64,000 nt of DNA from Diploptera punctata (Eukaryota; Arthropoda; Insecta; Blattodea; Blaberidae). This document shows positions 36,201 through 51,700 of the stretch, piece by piece. The stretch covers positions 1,149,501-1,213,500 of the forward strand of contig JASPKZ010002337.1 in NCBI GenBank assembly GCA_030220185.1. Direction: 5' to 3'. Position numbers and translations under genes: made by a program. Each line of letters opens with the position of its first letter. Position 1 is the stretch's first letter. The notes under the pieces are model-generated. The model was not told the DNA's origin and searched no databases. It saw only the letters and a program-made list of their open reading frames with translations.

Positions 36201-39200
36201 ACCTACCCCTCTAAGGTATAGTGAATAACATGTGCATTTGGAGTGGGGTAAATGACTTTATGGGAGGAGTCATCGCCCTTATAAGGCAAGGACACGTGAC
36301 AAAACGCTCTCACATACACTCACACTCATACGCTCTACAAGAAATAAGTCCTACAGCAACCGTCCGCGACCTTTAGTAAATTTTAAAATCTCAAGTATTT
36401 TAAAATCCAAGATATAATTAGTAACTCAGAATTTACGTGAACGTAAATAAAATCATCAACTCCACTCCGAATATTAGTGAGATATAAAAGATTTTAATTC
36501 TATGTAGTGCAAAATTATTCAATAAACTGGAGTAATAAATTTACATTTATTTATAATTACATAAATAATATAAACATCCCTGAGTTATCATATTCTACCC
36601 TGAGCGAACCGGCACAAATTAAACATAGAACCTATCACAATACTAATAGAAAAATGTAGAATAAATTGGAGAATGCCGTATACTACAGGATGGCAAGAAC
36701 TGTTTTATGTTATAATCGGAGAGGAACAAGAAATATAGGTCGACCTTTGAAGAATCCCGCGTCATAGCCGAATGGTTAAGGCCTGATTCTTTTGCCGCAG
36801 AGCTACGAGACTTGCGCAAAAACGAGTCCTCTTGGGGGAATAAATTTTCTCATGGAATTTCTGCATCTTGAAAAATTTGAATATCTAAAATAAGTAACGG
36901 CTCCAGGTTGATAAAACCAGCTATAAAGGCTAGGGGAACCGATATTCTGACCACGTTTCACTCCTGCACTAGCTGGAGATGATCATCTACAGGCCTGTCG
37001 CCATGGAGTTAGTATTTTTGAAGAGATGGCGTTATAAATTTTGAGTCGCAACAGGCCAATAGGTCCAATCGTTTAAAGACGATTATGATTATGTTATTGA
37101 TGATAGCGTGTAATGTTTCTCAGTGAGGTGGAGCATGCTAATGAAATGAGACCTAGAAAAAATAATTTAAATACTTATTGAGAAAAGTCAACAATAGCGT
37201 GATATTTTCCACTTTTTGTCATATGGTAATGTTATAAAATGAATAATGAGATTTATGTTATTACAGGATAGTGGTGGGCGGTTTGGAATGGCTTGGCGTA
37301 GGAGAATTGTTTGCCTCCAATGCTTTTACCACCTGGGTGATGGACTTGGCTTGCAAAGATGGAAGTATTACACAAGGAATGTGCATGAACGCGATGTTTG
37401 CTTTCATAGGATACGATCCGGTGGAAGTCAACAAGGTAATACACATACAGAATACCTCTTGTTCAACTGTTGATCCTAGACATATAGTCTGTTGGGCAGT
37501 GAGTTTTCCATCTTAGTTGTGGCATTGTTGGAATCTCCTGCCAATTGCAATATAATGTTTCTTAACCCATTAATTGCCATTATCGAAAATAATTCATAAC
37601 CACACCTTTTTTTTTATTTTTTCACTAACATATCAAAAGCTAATAATAAAAAAATTAAAAATCAACTTCCAGGATAAATGGCGCAGGTCTAGTTTTAATA
37701 CAACATAATAAGGCAAAACAAGAAATGGTTTGATGAGGAATGTGCCGACATTGTAAAGAAAAGAAAGCTAGCAAAAATGAAATTGTTACACGAGCCAAAT
37801 GAAGTAAATTTAGAGCACTTGGATAGTGTTAGACGGGAAACCACCAAGTTACTAAAGAGTAAAAAGAGGGAATTTTTGAGAGAGAAGATTAATGATCTTG
37901 AAATGAATGCAAAAAATAGGAACATTAGAGAATTATATCAGGGAATTAGTACAGAGAAGAAAGGGTTTCAGGCTAGAACAAACATAATTCGGAATGAAAA
38001 TGGGGATATGATTGCAGATTCTAGGAGTATATTAAATATATGGAAATGTTACTTTAATCATCTATTAAATGTACATACAGAACAGGACATTGAGGAGGAT
38101 AATTTACAGACAGCAGAAATGCTAGTCGCAGAGCCAAGTGAATTAGAGGTTGAAATGGCAATTCAAAAATTAAAGATGTATAAAGCATCAGGTTCAGATG
38201 AGATCCCAGCAGAACTGATAAAATCAGGGGGAGAAAAATTGATGGACAAGATACGCTGGTTGCTTAGTATGATTTGGGAAAAGAAGCTCTTCCAGATGAA
38301 TGGAAGGAATCAATTATCGTACCAATTTATAAGAAAGGAGATAAAATTGATTGCAACAACTACAGGGGCATCTCATTACTTTCAACTTCGTACAAAATTC
38401 TAACAAATATATTAGTAAGCAGACTTACTCCCTATATTGATGACATTCTAGGAATCATCAATATGCATTTAGAAGAAACAGGTCTACAACAGATCAGATT
38501 TTTAGTATAAGACAGATTTTAGAAAAGAAATGGGAATATAATCGTACTGTACATCAACTATATGTAGACTTCAAAAAAGCATATGATTCAATTAAGAGGG
38601 AGAAGTTATATAGTATCCTGCTGGAGTTCGGAATTCCTAAAAAGTTAGTTAGACTTATACGAATGTGTCTAAATGGCTCAAAGAGTAGGGTGCGTGTAGG
38701 CAAACAGTTTTCAGACACTTTTGAAATCCAGAATGGGTTGAAGCAAGGAGATGCACTATCTCCTCTACTATTTAATTTTGTACTAGAGCATGCCATTAAA
38801 TCTTTAGAGAATGAGGAAGGCTTACAACTGAATTGTATTAATAAGCTGTTAGTTTATGCTGATGATGTAGTACTACTGGCCGATAGCGAGGAGATACTAA
38901 AGGCCAACACGCACACACTATTGAGTAACACTAAGAAATTAGGACTGGAAGTAAATATCAATAAAACTAAATATATGGCCACACGTAGAAATTCTGTATA
39001 TAATGGAAATGGACAGCTAATGACTAATGAGGGAAATTTTGAGGAAGTGGCTGAATTCAAATACCTAGGAACAATAATCACAAATAGGAATGAGATGCAC
39101 AAAGAAATTAAACATAGGTTCAATTCTGGTAATGCGTGCTATTATGCATTGCAGAGACTTTTGATGTCCCAACTCCTTTCAAAAAACGTTAAGCTGAAAA

Positions 39201-42200
39201 TATATAAAACTATTATTCTACCAGTTATATTATATGGGTGCTAAACATGGACTCTTACTTTAAGGGAGGAAAGGAGATTACGAGTATTTGAGAATAAAGT
39301 TCTTAGGAAAATTTTTGGACCAAAGAGAGATGCACAGACAGGTGAATGGAGAAGACTTCATAACAATGAACTACATGGTCTTTACAGGAAGCCAGATATA
39401 ATAAGAACAATTAAGTCTCGTAGACTGCGATGGGAAGGACATGTTGCGCATAGGGGGAATGAAAGACGTGCATGGAAACTTCTTGTAGGAAAGCCAGAAG
39501 GGAAACGCCCAGTTGGTAGACCAAGAATGAGGTGGGAGAACAATATTAACTATGATTTGAGGGAAGTAGATTATACAGGGAATGATTGGAAAGCATTAGC
39601 TGAGGATAGGGATGTATGGAGAGCTTATGTCCGCGCGGCCATGAACCTACGGGTTCGATAGTGCCAGTGAGTAAGTAAGTAAGTAATGTTTCGTATACTG
39701 CTGCTGAACATCGTCAGGACACTGTGTTCGAATTCTGTAGAAAGGCGGAATTTTAACTTCTTACTATCCCAAGAACCTGCTAAAGCTCGTGATAGGATCA
39801 TTTTATGTAACATATCTGTCTCACATTTATTTTTGTAGGTCATTATTTTATTTAGCTGAGGATAGGGATGTATGGAGAGCTTATGTCCGCGCGGCCATGA
39901 ACTTAAGGGTTCGATAGTGCCAGTGAGTAAGTAAGTAAGGTAATTATTTTATGATACTGAACTTAGGAATAGAACATCAAATCCTACTAACAAACGTGTT
40001 TCCTCAAAATACTTTTTTTACTTTTTTTAATGCCGGTATTGAAATAAAAATTTGCTAACAACTTCAGGCATGTTATCCATAGAAAACTTCAAAATTTCAC
40101 TTATAAATGCTTTCAATTAAAAAATCAAGGATAAGTAAAACAAGTTTTTATAAAGATTATGACAAAATGTTTGCATATATTGTGGATCTACCAATGCTAA
40201 AAATTCTAAATATTCAAGTTAATATTAATAAGCTATCTAAAAAATAATTGTGACTGAATTTTCTATACTGTGGTAGTAAACCTAGTCCCTACCGCCCACT
40301 AGCGGGCGTTTCAGGATTTTTGGTGGGCGGTAGAGGTTCAAAAACATTTTCATAAAATTCCCCGTGACAATTTAAATTTTAAAAAATATACTATAAATGT
40401 AATTTCATCAGATTTTTTTCTTTTGTGTATGCGAAGTATAAATAAGAAGATAGATTTAACTGCAGTAAGTTTATTTTATAAAGTTCTAATCTGCCAAATG
40501 TAGCGAAAGTCCGATATAAAATATGTATAAAGTACTAATTAATATATGCTTAACTTGCTTTAATTCTGCTTTATAGGCCAACATTTTATAATAGTAGTAG
40601 GTAATAAGTAACGTTCATACAATGTTATTTACAAATATGGACCGCAGGGGCAGCAAGCCGTACGTGCTGTTGACAGTCCGTATTTATCAGAAAAAAGTAA
40701 TTGATTACCGATACATTACAATTACATTAGAAATTAATTAAGTTAGGTATATTCATTAAATATTAATAATTTTACATTTTGCTTACTCATTTATTTATTC
40801 ACGAATAAGTGTTGTTCTTACCTTCCGCGTCTCGTCCAGAAATTTACCGACGGTTTATCCAATATTCTGGGATTACCATTAATTCATAGAATGCCAATCT
40901 ATCACGATTTGAATTTAGAAAGATTTCCAGCAATACCTGACGCCAAAAACATACCAAAAACATTAAATGTTCCTTATATATGTATTACGCTTCAAAGATC
41001 GTGCACATTGGACATAATCGCATATTGTGATCGTTCGTTATTTTTGTAAATTTCCTTGCCCTCGACCTAAGCCAAGCGAGCCCTAATCTCTCTTTAAATC
41101 CAGAACTATATATATATATATTATATATATATATATATATAACTCTTCTTAAGCATAGTGAATTTGTTCCCGTACAATGAGTGAAAATACATTGTTGGTT
41201 ATACACACCAATACATGCTATAATGTTTACCTCTCTCTACATTACATATTATCACTATTATACAAAATTTAGAATAGATACCAAATAAATTTATAAATGC
41301 ATTATTCGAAGCACGATAACATACGGTACAGAAACTTGACAGTTGAATACAAATTTGAGTTTAATGCTTATGTCTATTGAAATGGATTGTTTTAGTCGTT
41401 CAACTAGACATTGTAAACTGGGAAAAAAAATCAGAAATATAATCATCAGACAACATATAAAAGTCCATTATCCAATATTAGATTTTGTGAGATACAGACA
41501 ACTAGAACGGTATGTTCATATACGTCGAATGCCAGAGAAAAGATTACCGAGACAAATTTTGGAATGGATTCCACCTGGGAAAGGAAAGAGCTAGATTTAA
41601 ATGGATGGATGATGTAAGAAGAGGTATGAGGGAAGTAGGTCTGGAAGAATTGGAATGGGAAGATGGAGAACAATGGAGAAAGAAGATAAAAATTTAAAAA
41701 GCTTTGGGTACAGGAAGATGTTTTATTACATTGTAAACCTGTTTATAAATAAATAAATAGAAAATTTAACTACTAACAGAAATACAAAACTGAGCGATGG
41801 GTTTAGAGGTTGTCTATCCTGATCTCTATTGTAATTCCAAGTGCAACGTCCTTGGTCATGCTAGGATGTTCCTGATTACATTTTTCCAATGTTTACAAAT
41901 GTTCTCCCTTCCAGTTTTGTATTTATTATTTCTTTATGACACATTTCATGAAAGGATTTACAGATTGGTAGGATATTTCCCTTTCTAATGTCTTGGTTCT
42001 ATTAACCTCTTGGCTTAAAGCTAAATATAAATAAATGTTTTAATAATTACAGACAATGTTACCAGTGATACTTGCTCACACTCCAGCCGGTGCCTCGACC
42101 AAAAGTGTTCTTCACTACGCTCAAGAAATAAGCACAAGTAAGATTTTATTACCGCTACTTTGTGTTAGAAAACTAATCATTCTAACTAACTCACTGGCAC

Positions 42201-45200
42201 TATAGAACCTATAAATTCATGGCCGCGCGGACATAAGCTCTCCACACACCCCTACCCTGAACTAATGTTGTCCAATCATCCCCTGTATAATATATTTCCC
42301 TCAAATCATGGTTAATGATATTCTCCCATTTCATTCTTGGTCTACCAACTGGGTGTTTGCCTCTGGTTTTCGTACAAAGAAGTTTCCATGCCACCCTTTC
42401 ACTTCCCTTTGTGCCAGATGTCCTGCGCATTGCAGTCTACGAGACTTACCTGTTCTTATTATATCTGATTTCCAATAAAGGTCGTGTTGTTCCCTGTTAT
42501 GTATTTCGATTGAATATATCTATCATATCTAGTATACCGAAAATAAAGTGGCCAATATATATATACAATTATATTATTTTTGGTCTGGACATCTTACCTC
42601 AATATTAATGTTGATTTGTTCTTGGACATGTTTCAAAACAATTCTGTTTTATCGTCAGCTTTCCCAGACTGTCTGGGAAAGCTGACGATAAAACAATTGT
42701 TTTGAAACATGTCCAAGAACAAATCAACATTAATATTGAAGTAAGATGTCCAGACCAAAAATAATATAATTAAAATAACCTCAAAATATAACTTCGTTAA
42801 ATTAAATATATATATATATACAAGTTCACCACTGTGGTCTCGAGGTAGCGTGCTGCCTTGTTACGCAATGGGCCCTGGTACGAATCCCGGTCGAGACAAG
42901 CTTCCTGGGTGAGGTATTTTCGGGGGTTTTTCCTCACCTGTAAGACAAATGGCAGATAACTTTAATGACCCAAAAAGTCCCCGAACATGGTCTGGCCATC
43001 ATTATCATTATTATCCTTCACCGGTGTGGGAAGCAACGGGAAGCTACCACACCTATAATTCCCTAATGAAGCTGGATAGCATAGCCCTAGAAGAGAACAC
43101 TATAGAATGGAATATACACCGCGCCCTCAAATATAGTATCATACTTTAAATTACTACTACGCCGCTTTGGATAATCGTGTCTAAATGAAATTGATGACAA
43201 TCAAAAGAGGAACTCAAAAAGTTGTTTCTATACCTCATAAGACATCGCTGTCTGCTAAATATCCAACAATTAACCCATATCGACCACAAAAAAATGATTA
43301 AATTTAGTTTAGTTTCTGTATTGTTGTCCATTATTCTCCATTGTTGACATTGTTAACAAGCACAACACTTTTTGGGTTTCTCTTTTGAGTGTCAGCAATT
43401 TCATTTAGATACGATTATCCAAAGCGACGTAGTAGTAGTTTAAAGTATGATACTATATTTGTGGACGCGGTGTATATGAAAGTCCCTTAACACTTAAGTG
43501 GCCGCAATTTTTATTTAATCAAAACCAAACTTATATATATAGTAATTATTGAAAACAAGTAAGGTCGAGTTCGTTAACCAACAAAATCGGACGGTTAGGT
43601 GCAGGATTTCGCCCGAAACGAAATTTTAAAAATCGCCTTAGCGGTCACAGTTTTCGATTTTTCACAACAAATCTCAACATACGGTATTAAAATAAACCGT
43701 GGAAGGTATTATTGAAAAATCAGCGATATCCGACTATTAGAAGTGGAGGTTTATCTTAAACCCGAAATTAAACATTGACTAGCAACCGTCATAATGTACA
43801 GTATACCATACTATTTCTATTTTCTACAGTTTTTAAGCTACATACTTGATTGTTTGTACACACATTCATGCTATAATAGGTACTATTATATTAACGTTTC
43901 ATCCTTCTAGGCTCAAATGTTTTTGAGTTATTGAAGAAAATCCATTCAAAAATTTGGATATTTAATTTTTAATAAGTCCCATAATTTTTTTAGTACTTTT
44001 TAAATTTTTTTCTACACGACCACTGACTTATTTAGAATAATACTATGGATTAACTTTTCTATATCATTATAATAAAGGAAAAAAATATATATACATCCTC
44101 TGTATATGATTTTTTAAATTACTACACATATTTCACTTTTATTTTAAAAACTATCAACGTTGTTTCAAAATCCATTATTATCCATAGTGTGTGGGACACG
44201 CAGTTAAAATTTCGTGCTTCTATCATTAAATTTGTCAATGCTATTTTGATTTGAATGTATTGAAATGCAATGAAAATAAAAGTGCGGAAAAGCCAATTTG
44301 AAAGTTTGCATGCAGTTAAATTAAAATGTAGCATACGTGCCCTCCTACAGTCATTAGGGAGACTCACAAGCGCCATAGGATGCTGAAACGTCGCCAACTT
44401 ATACTTTAAGGTACGTAGTATTTTTTATTACAAAAAACAGAAGAATGCTAAATTTGACCGCAAATGTCGAAAATTTCACCCATCACCCCCCTTAAATTAG
44501 CAATATATTCTATAGGATACATTAGTTTAATTTTTAATTCTTGTATGCCCTTGTTTCCCTCAACGATTTAGGTGCTCTCCCCCTACAGGGAAGAAATTGA
44601 ACCATACTAATTTTAGTTACATTTGTTTTCGTATACATGTCATTGGAGTGGCCCGTGATCAGCGTTCCGCCTCATACTGACATCTAGGAAACCAAGGTAG
44701 TACTAGGATGGAAAAAATTCGGTAAACTTTGCTTAGAGACCTTTTTATTAAGGTTTAAGGATATTTTACGACCCTGAAAATCTTCAGACTCGGGCCCGAC
44801 GGATTAAAGTCCCTCCCGGTGGACTTGCTCCTTGGATTTTTTCCATCCTAAAAAATCCATCGACCCTGGCTGGGTTTGAACCCGCGATCCTCGGGACCAG
44901 AGGCAAGGAGCATAATCACTAATCCACCGCAGCCGATTTATACTTTTAATAAACTAATGAAAAAAATTGAGTGGATATTATTGAAATTGGTGTCAAATTG
45001 TACAATAAAATACAAATAGGTAATTACTACAGTCTGGATTTTTATATGTTAAAAGTTAAGATTTGTAACAAATTATAACGAGACGTTAGAGTTATGGCCG
45101 TCTTTTGTTTTAGTTTCAGATACAAACAGTTGAATAACATAATGAGAAGAAAGACTTATGACTGTATTTTATCTTGTTTCGCACACAAACAGTTTAATAT

Positions 45201-45696
45201 ATACTAACTATATCGTATTTTTATATTTCATTACAAAAACTCCTGACTCTAGTAGAAAATTAGGTTATGAATGATTTATTTTCTCTGCAGTCCGACACTT
45301 TTAAATAGCTGGAATCAGAAATTTAGTTTCACCAATTTCACAAAAGAAATATATATTCCGTAAACCAGCGAAATGGGAACATAAGTTCGACTTGTTGAGA
45401 AATTCGCTTAGTTTACGCAGTTCCTGTGCGATGAACTGTTCACTTATTCAACAGATCGTAAATTAAATAAAACGAGGACGTTTAGAAGGTTTCCAAATGT
45501 TTCAAAACTATTAGATCATTGTTAGTTGGGAATCATCATGCTTTCCACATATGGATTACGTATGCACATATGGATAGCAGAAACAAGTATCTCCCACGAT
45601 CGTTAATAACTCAGACCTCAATTAGCTTCTTCGGTCATTTTTGGCCATGGGCTGCAGATTTTGATAGACAAAATGTATATCAGTTATCAAAACTTA

Positions 45697-45736
<40 letters not shown>

Positions 45737-48700
45737 AATGAAATGAACATAGCCTGGAAATGCATGCTATTATGCATTACAGGGACTCTTGTCCCAACTT
45801 CTCTAATAAAATGATTAAACTGAAAATATATAAACCTATTATTGCCCCAGTTATATTACATGGATGCAAAACATGAACATTTATTTTAAGGAAGGAGAAT
45901 TAATTACGAGTAAATGAAAATAAATTTCGAAAAAATGGACCAAAGAGAGGTCGAAAGGTGAATGGGGAAGACCACATAAAAGTGAGCTACATGATCTTCA
46001 TTGGAAACCAGATATAAGAGGAAAAGTTAAGTCTCTTAGACTGCGATAGGTAGGACATTGGCAAAGGGGAATGAAAGAGGTGCATGGAAACTTTTTGTAG
46101 GAAAACCAGAGGAAAAGCGTCCGATAGGCAGGACAACAATGAGGTGGGAAAACAATATTAACCAAGATTTGAGGTAAGTAGATTATAAAGGGGATGATTG
46201 GAAAACATTAGCTCAGGGTAGGGACGTATTGGGAGATTATGTATATTCGGGCATGAACCTAGGGTTTCGATTAGTTATCAAAATTTAAAGTGTTCATCAT
46301 CTAGAGTTTAGACTAAAACAGGGATATTAAACATTACCTATGAGAATGATTTTGGATATTAGACTTAATTGAATGGGTGAATTTGTAGAATACAAAAAAA
46401 TGGGGATTACAGATAAATTATAATAGAACAGAATATATTTCATTGGATACAACAGACGAGCTAAAATGTAATTCAGGAAGAAAAGAACACGTAATGTTAA
46501 AAATTTTAAATATTTAGGATCTATTTTAGATAAAAGTGAGAATTCAACTACAGAAATTGAAAGAAGAATAATTGATGGAAGAAGAATCATTGGTATGTTG
46601 AACTCAATGCTTTGGAATAAAAATATAATATACAGAATGAAGAAAATAATATTTCAAGTTCTGGTTACAAATCATTTTATTATATGGGTCCGAAACCTGG
46701 ACAGTAAGTAGAAAACAAACCAACAAGCTGTTAACAATAGAAACAGATTTTTGGAGGCGATCGACAAGAATTTCAAGAAGGGATAAGGTTAGAAACAGCA
46801 CAATAACGGAAATTATGTAAGTTGAAAAAACATATTACGAAAAATAGAAGAAAAACGTTTGAAATGGTATGGACACCTCATAAAAAAGGAAGAAGAAATA
46901 ATACCAAAGAAGATCCTTAATTGGAAAGCTAATGAAAAAAGTTGAAGAAGCAGACTTATAGAACGATGGATGGATGGAGAGAAGAGAAGTATGGAAGCTA
47001 GAGATTTGAGGGAAGAAGATGCTTTAGATAAGAACCTCTGGCGACATATCACTTTGGGTTGAAGGAGAAACACTGTATTGTGGAATATTCCTAAATGAAA
47101 CAATAATTAATGGATGTAGGCTATATTGTTAATTATAAAGAACGTTAAATATAAGATATCACAACTAAAGTGAGTTATGAATCAGAATAATTAAGTTCTT
47201 AAAACGTATCACATTATGCTCAGAAATGCATTATTAAAAGCGCCCAAGCGTATTTTATGGTAGATATAAAATAAAAATCATTGCAATTAAATAAAAGACG
47301 AATGTTAAATTTCAATTCCGGATTCCAAATTAAAATTTATGGTCACATAAAATGAATCATAGAAAAATAATCCCAAGAATAACACTTTAATGGGTACCAA
47401 AAGGAACGTGGGTTGATGGTGCCGTTAACTTCTGCAACCTGAAGAAAATTTTAACAATACATATATATACACTAATTTTTATTTATTTATTAAATACCAC
47501 GTAAAACTATCAAAATTTTATTGATTTTGATAAAATTTATTTTAATAAATATCCATGACACATGTTTCGATACACTGTACCTTCTTCATATGTACGCCAC
47601 AAATTATTAAAATAAATATTTATGAAAGTGTCCACCGCTGTGGTCTCGGGATAGTGTGCTGCCTTGTCACGCAGCGGGCCCGGGTTCGATCCCCGGTCGG
47701 GACAGTTTTTCTGGGTGAGGTTTTTATCGGGGTTTTTCCTCACCTGTAAGACAAATGTCAGGAAAACTTTAAGGCCTAAACGGTCCCCGAAATCATATGG
47801 CCATCGCAATTATCATCATTCATATTCATCTTCGGTTTTAAGCTTAGGATTAGGGACTCTCCTGGCACACCATTATCATCGTCATCACCTATAATATCAT
47901 CGGGGCAACGTAACCCCGCCTTCCAGGCACCCCAACCTCAGAAGTGGGTTACAAGTACGCCATGCCAGGAGAGAACCCAGGAATGTCGAAAGACAACCTG
48001 GGGAATTTGGAAAAAAAAAACAATTATGAAAGTGAATAAAACTTTCATAGTTTTATTTAATAAATGAAGAATACGGATTTTCATCAAATAAACGCTAGAT
48101 CAATTGATTACTCATTAATGGGTTTCTAGGGAGACAAATATAGTTTTTTTCGGGTTCAAAATAATTGGGGTGACTTCTATGTGGGTCTTAGATTTAGATT
48201 TTAGTCAATTATATATTTTTTCACGTTTAATGAGTTCATGTGGATCACAATAACAAATTTTGAAGAAACTAAAAAATAATTGATTTTATAGGTGGATATT
48301 TAAGAGATTTTTATGCAAGTTATCATACCAATCATTTGAAAACGATATATAATAATAGGAAGATGGGCGCACATATATAACCGTTGAGATTATGGTTAAT
48401 TATTTTAAAAATTGTCCTGAATAAATAAAATATTCTTTTTTGAAATATCCAGCTAGGTACTTTGGAACTGGTCCCGCGCCGTAGCCGAGTGGTTAAGGCA
48501 AGAAGCTTTGGTGCAGAGCTACAGGACTTGCGCTGTTTCGAGTCTCCATAGGGAAAGAAATTTTCCTCATGGAATTTCGGCCATTATGGGACCGGTGCCC
48601 ACCTAGCATCTTGAGGCATTTGGGTACCTACAATAAGTAGCGGCTCCAGGTTGAGAAGACCAGCTATAACGGCTGGGGGACCCGACATGCTAACCAAATG

Positions 48701-51700
48701 TCACCCCTAGACTAGATATCGTCTACCTCTGATTAACACATGTAGATGTGAGGCCAGCAGCCGGCTGTAAGGCCAAGGGCCTTCTATCTAGACCTGTCGC
48801 GCACGGAGATGTTATGTCGATCAGAAACTACTTCTTCCCTCTATTGGTGGACCGATAAACTTCCGGATCCAATAAGAACCCGCGGGAATTTCGAAGTTCA
48901 TAAGATTCTGTTTCTGTTTTTTTTTTTTTTAATGTGGATGATTTCCCTAACCGTGAATTGTTTTTGTTTTTCTATTTGTTTAATAAGACTGGCGTTTGAT
49001 TCAATTAGAATTTTTTTTTTCAGACAAAGCATGAGCTGCTACTGCTGACTTTCCCACTTCACCATTTTCGACATTTCTAAGATGTTCTTTCATCCTTGTT
49101 TTCAAATTCCTTTTTGTTTTTCCTATGTAAATTTTGTCACAATCCCTGGATCTGATCTGATAAATTCCTGATTTTTCTTCTTCAATTAATTTATCAAACA
49201 GGAATTTATCAGATGAAATGCAGGGATTGTAACAAAATGTATATAGGAAAAACAAAAAGAAATGTTAAAACAAGGGTGAAAGAACTTCTTAGAAATGTCA
49301 AAAATGGTGAAATGGAAAAGTCGGTAGTAGCAGATCATGCTTGTTCTAAAAAAACATTAATTCAATCAAAATCAAATCTAATTAAACATGTAAAAGAAAA
49401 AAAAACTCACGGTTTGGGAAAAAAAATCCACATTAAAAAAAACAAGAAAGAAAAATGTATGAACTTCAAAATTCCCGCGGATTCTGATTGTATCCTGATG
49501 TTTATCGGTCCACGAACAGTGGGAAGAAGATATACACCACAGCCACTGTATCTCCGGCTCTGAAGTTTATGTTATACGAGGGGTAAAGGGAGAAACTCAC
49601 CCTCTACTGCCAATAAGGAAATGGTTGACGTAGGCCACAACCAATCACTGTTCTTGACACTGCTATAGCGCGCTAGTAAGGTTTCAAATTGTTGTCAGCT
49701 GTATGTCTGCTAACCGCATACATGAAGTGGCCACTCCCACTGAATATCCATATCGGCAACGTCAAGGCCGCAAAATCAGTGGCTGCTGTATAGTTCTTCT
49801 GATCAACAGAACATCAGTCGATGAGATATTACTGAAGATGAAGCTGCCAAGGCTTTGAAACTGCAGTATAATTAGAAGACTGGATATGAGGTCAGGTATG
49901 AAGTATTTTAATTAATCTTAATATAGTATATAACCAAGTTCTAGAATATTTTTTTATTATTATTTTATACTTTATTTTCAGTTCCTCACGGTTTCTACCA
50001 GTGGAACTACTATGTAACTAACTTCGTTCACTATGGAAGTTTCTATCCACCTGAATACGACCTCAAATCTATTGGAACGCCAATAACTCTCATGTACTGC
50101 GATAACGATCCTCTTGGAGATCCTACGGTAAGTAGCTATTATTTTAGTTTTTTATATTTGAAGAAAAAAATATGCGCCTAGACTGAAGTTCGAATTCAGG
50201 ACAACTAGCTTCATACGCTAATGCTCTAACCGTCTCAGCTATCGTAGGCCTCCAATTTCAACACATTTTTTTTCTCTTATACATTTTAATTCCCGAGCGC
50301 CAATTGTTATGAACTGTTGTATCGACACATAAATGACAGCTTCTTATATAAGAAGATTTTAATGGATATTTAACATTACTTTATAAGGCTAGTAGAACTT
50401 CTTTCAATGTTCTTTATTATAAATTTAACATTTTTTTTCACTAAAAGACAAATTATATTTGAGGAGACAAAATATACGCCTAGAGTGAGGTTCGATCCCA
50501 GGATCTTTAACTTTCTTACGCTAGTGCCCAATCGTCTGAGCTACCCTAGGCCTCCAATATTAATGCAAAATTTTCCCTGATTCTATTATTCCTTTATCCG
50601 GATTGGGATAGAGTACTTTTAGCTCTGAATATATGTGCTATCCCAGTATATTACATTAATAAATGGGATCTTCTTGGTTACTATTTAACTCATACTCCAA
50701 ATGGGAGTCAATGACCAATCACATTTCAGTGAATTTTGATTTACAATCAATCACGATTTTTTTACCTCGATTTTATCAATTTAATTTTCTCACTTTAAAA
50801 TCAAGCTCCTCCTTTTTAACATGCTCAATAGGTCCGAGCATTATTTTACATTGACTGACTCTCTAAGTTATACGTTGAATATATCAATTTATATATTAAG
50901 ATGTAAAAATTTTAGAATGTATGTGGCTTACCAGATTGTATATATAGTGCACCAATGTAACCAGATAGTGCTTGCGGGAGATAAATATAAAAAAATTGTA
51001 GCAATAGATTATACCACAAAAAAATAATCCACTGTTTGTACTTTCTTAAGTATTATTTTCCAGGAATTAACGTTGCAGAAAAATATAATTGACATATTTA
51101 CTTCATAGGATATCAGATACTAATTAATAACCTATAATGTTGGTTATAAATTTCTCCACTAGGGTGCATTCTTACAATATTGCGATCCTTTGGCAACAAA
51201 TAATATGATCTAGCTGCAGTGATCAACAAATGAAGTTTAACAATCGTTTCTCATTTGTTTTCAAACATCGCCGTTTACATTAAATATATAAATATTTTAA
51301 AATAACTATATTTAAATAATGATTTGTGAGTAAACCAGCTTAATTTTATTCGTTAAATAGTCCTAACTAATGTCACTCTTGATTTCCAAATTCTCTAGAT
51401 AAATTCGGAAATCACTCGTGGCATTACTTACGATAAAACTCTATTACACATAGTCAATAAAATCCTAAATCAATTTTTGTTGTGTCATTGACTATATTAC
51501 AGTAGTCCTCTTTATCTAAAACAACGACCTTATTTCCTTCATCAGCCTTCGTATAGAAGCAATTCATTCTTCGAAAACGCTTAATGACTTTTCTATTTTG
51601 AATATCATTGCATTTTAATATGGGTTTTATTGACTACGTGTAATCCAGTATCTTATATTTCAATCATCTATTCTAAAATGTCAGGCTATATGGGTTGCAG

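Larger units (their letters stand above)
48809..49815. mobile_element. P4: palindromic Penelope-like unit (paralogue of P2)
   Basis: Arms meet at 49170/49199 around a 28-nt spacer. Minus frame 49001-49255 shows [20 protein letters not shown]. Plus frame 49213-49563 shows [20 protein letters not shown] and ends [14 protein letters not shown]1 interrupts the right arm at 49531-49792. The hammerhead-like core CTGAAGA...GAAAC (49832-49861) survives only on the right, because the left end was deleted. Confidence 0.75.

Noticed and set aside
49213..49563. Host GIY-YIG nuclease (SLX1-like) gene
   Set aside because: The domain occurs in inverted dimers with stops and ribozyme-like ends, and has the Lys-rich Penelope-type tail; no host architecture is present.
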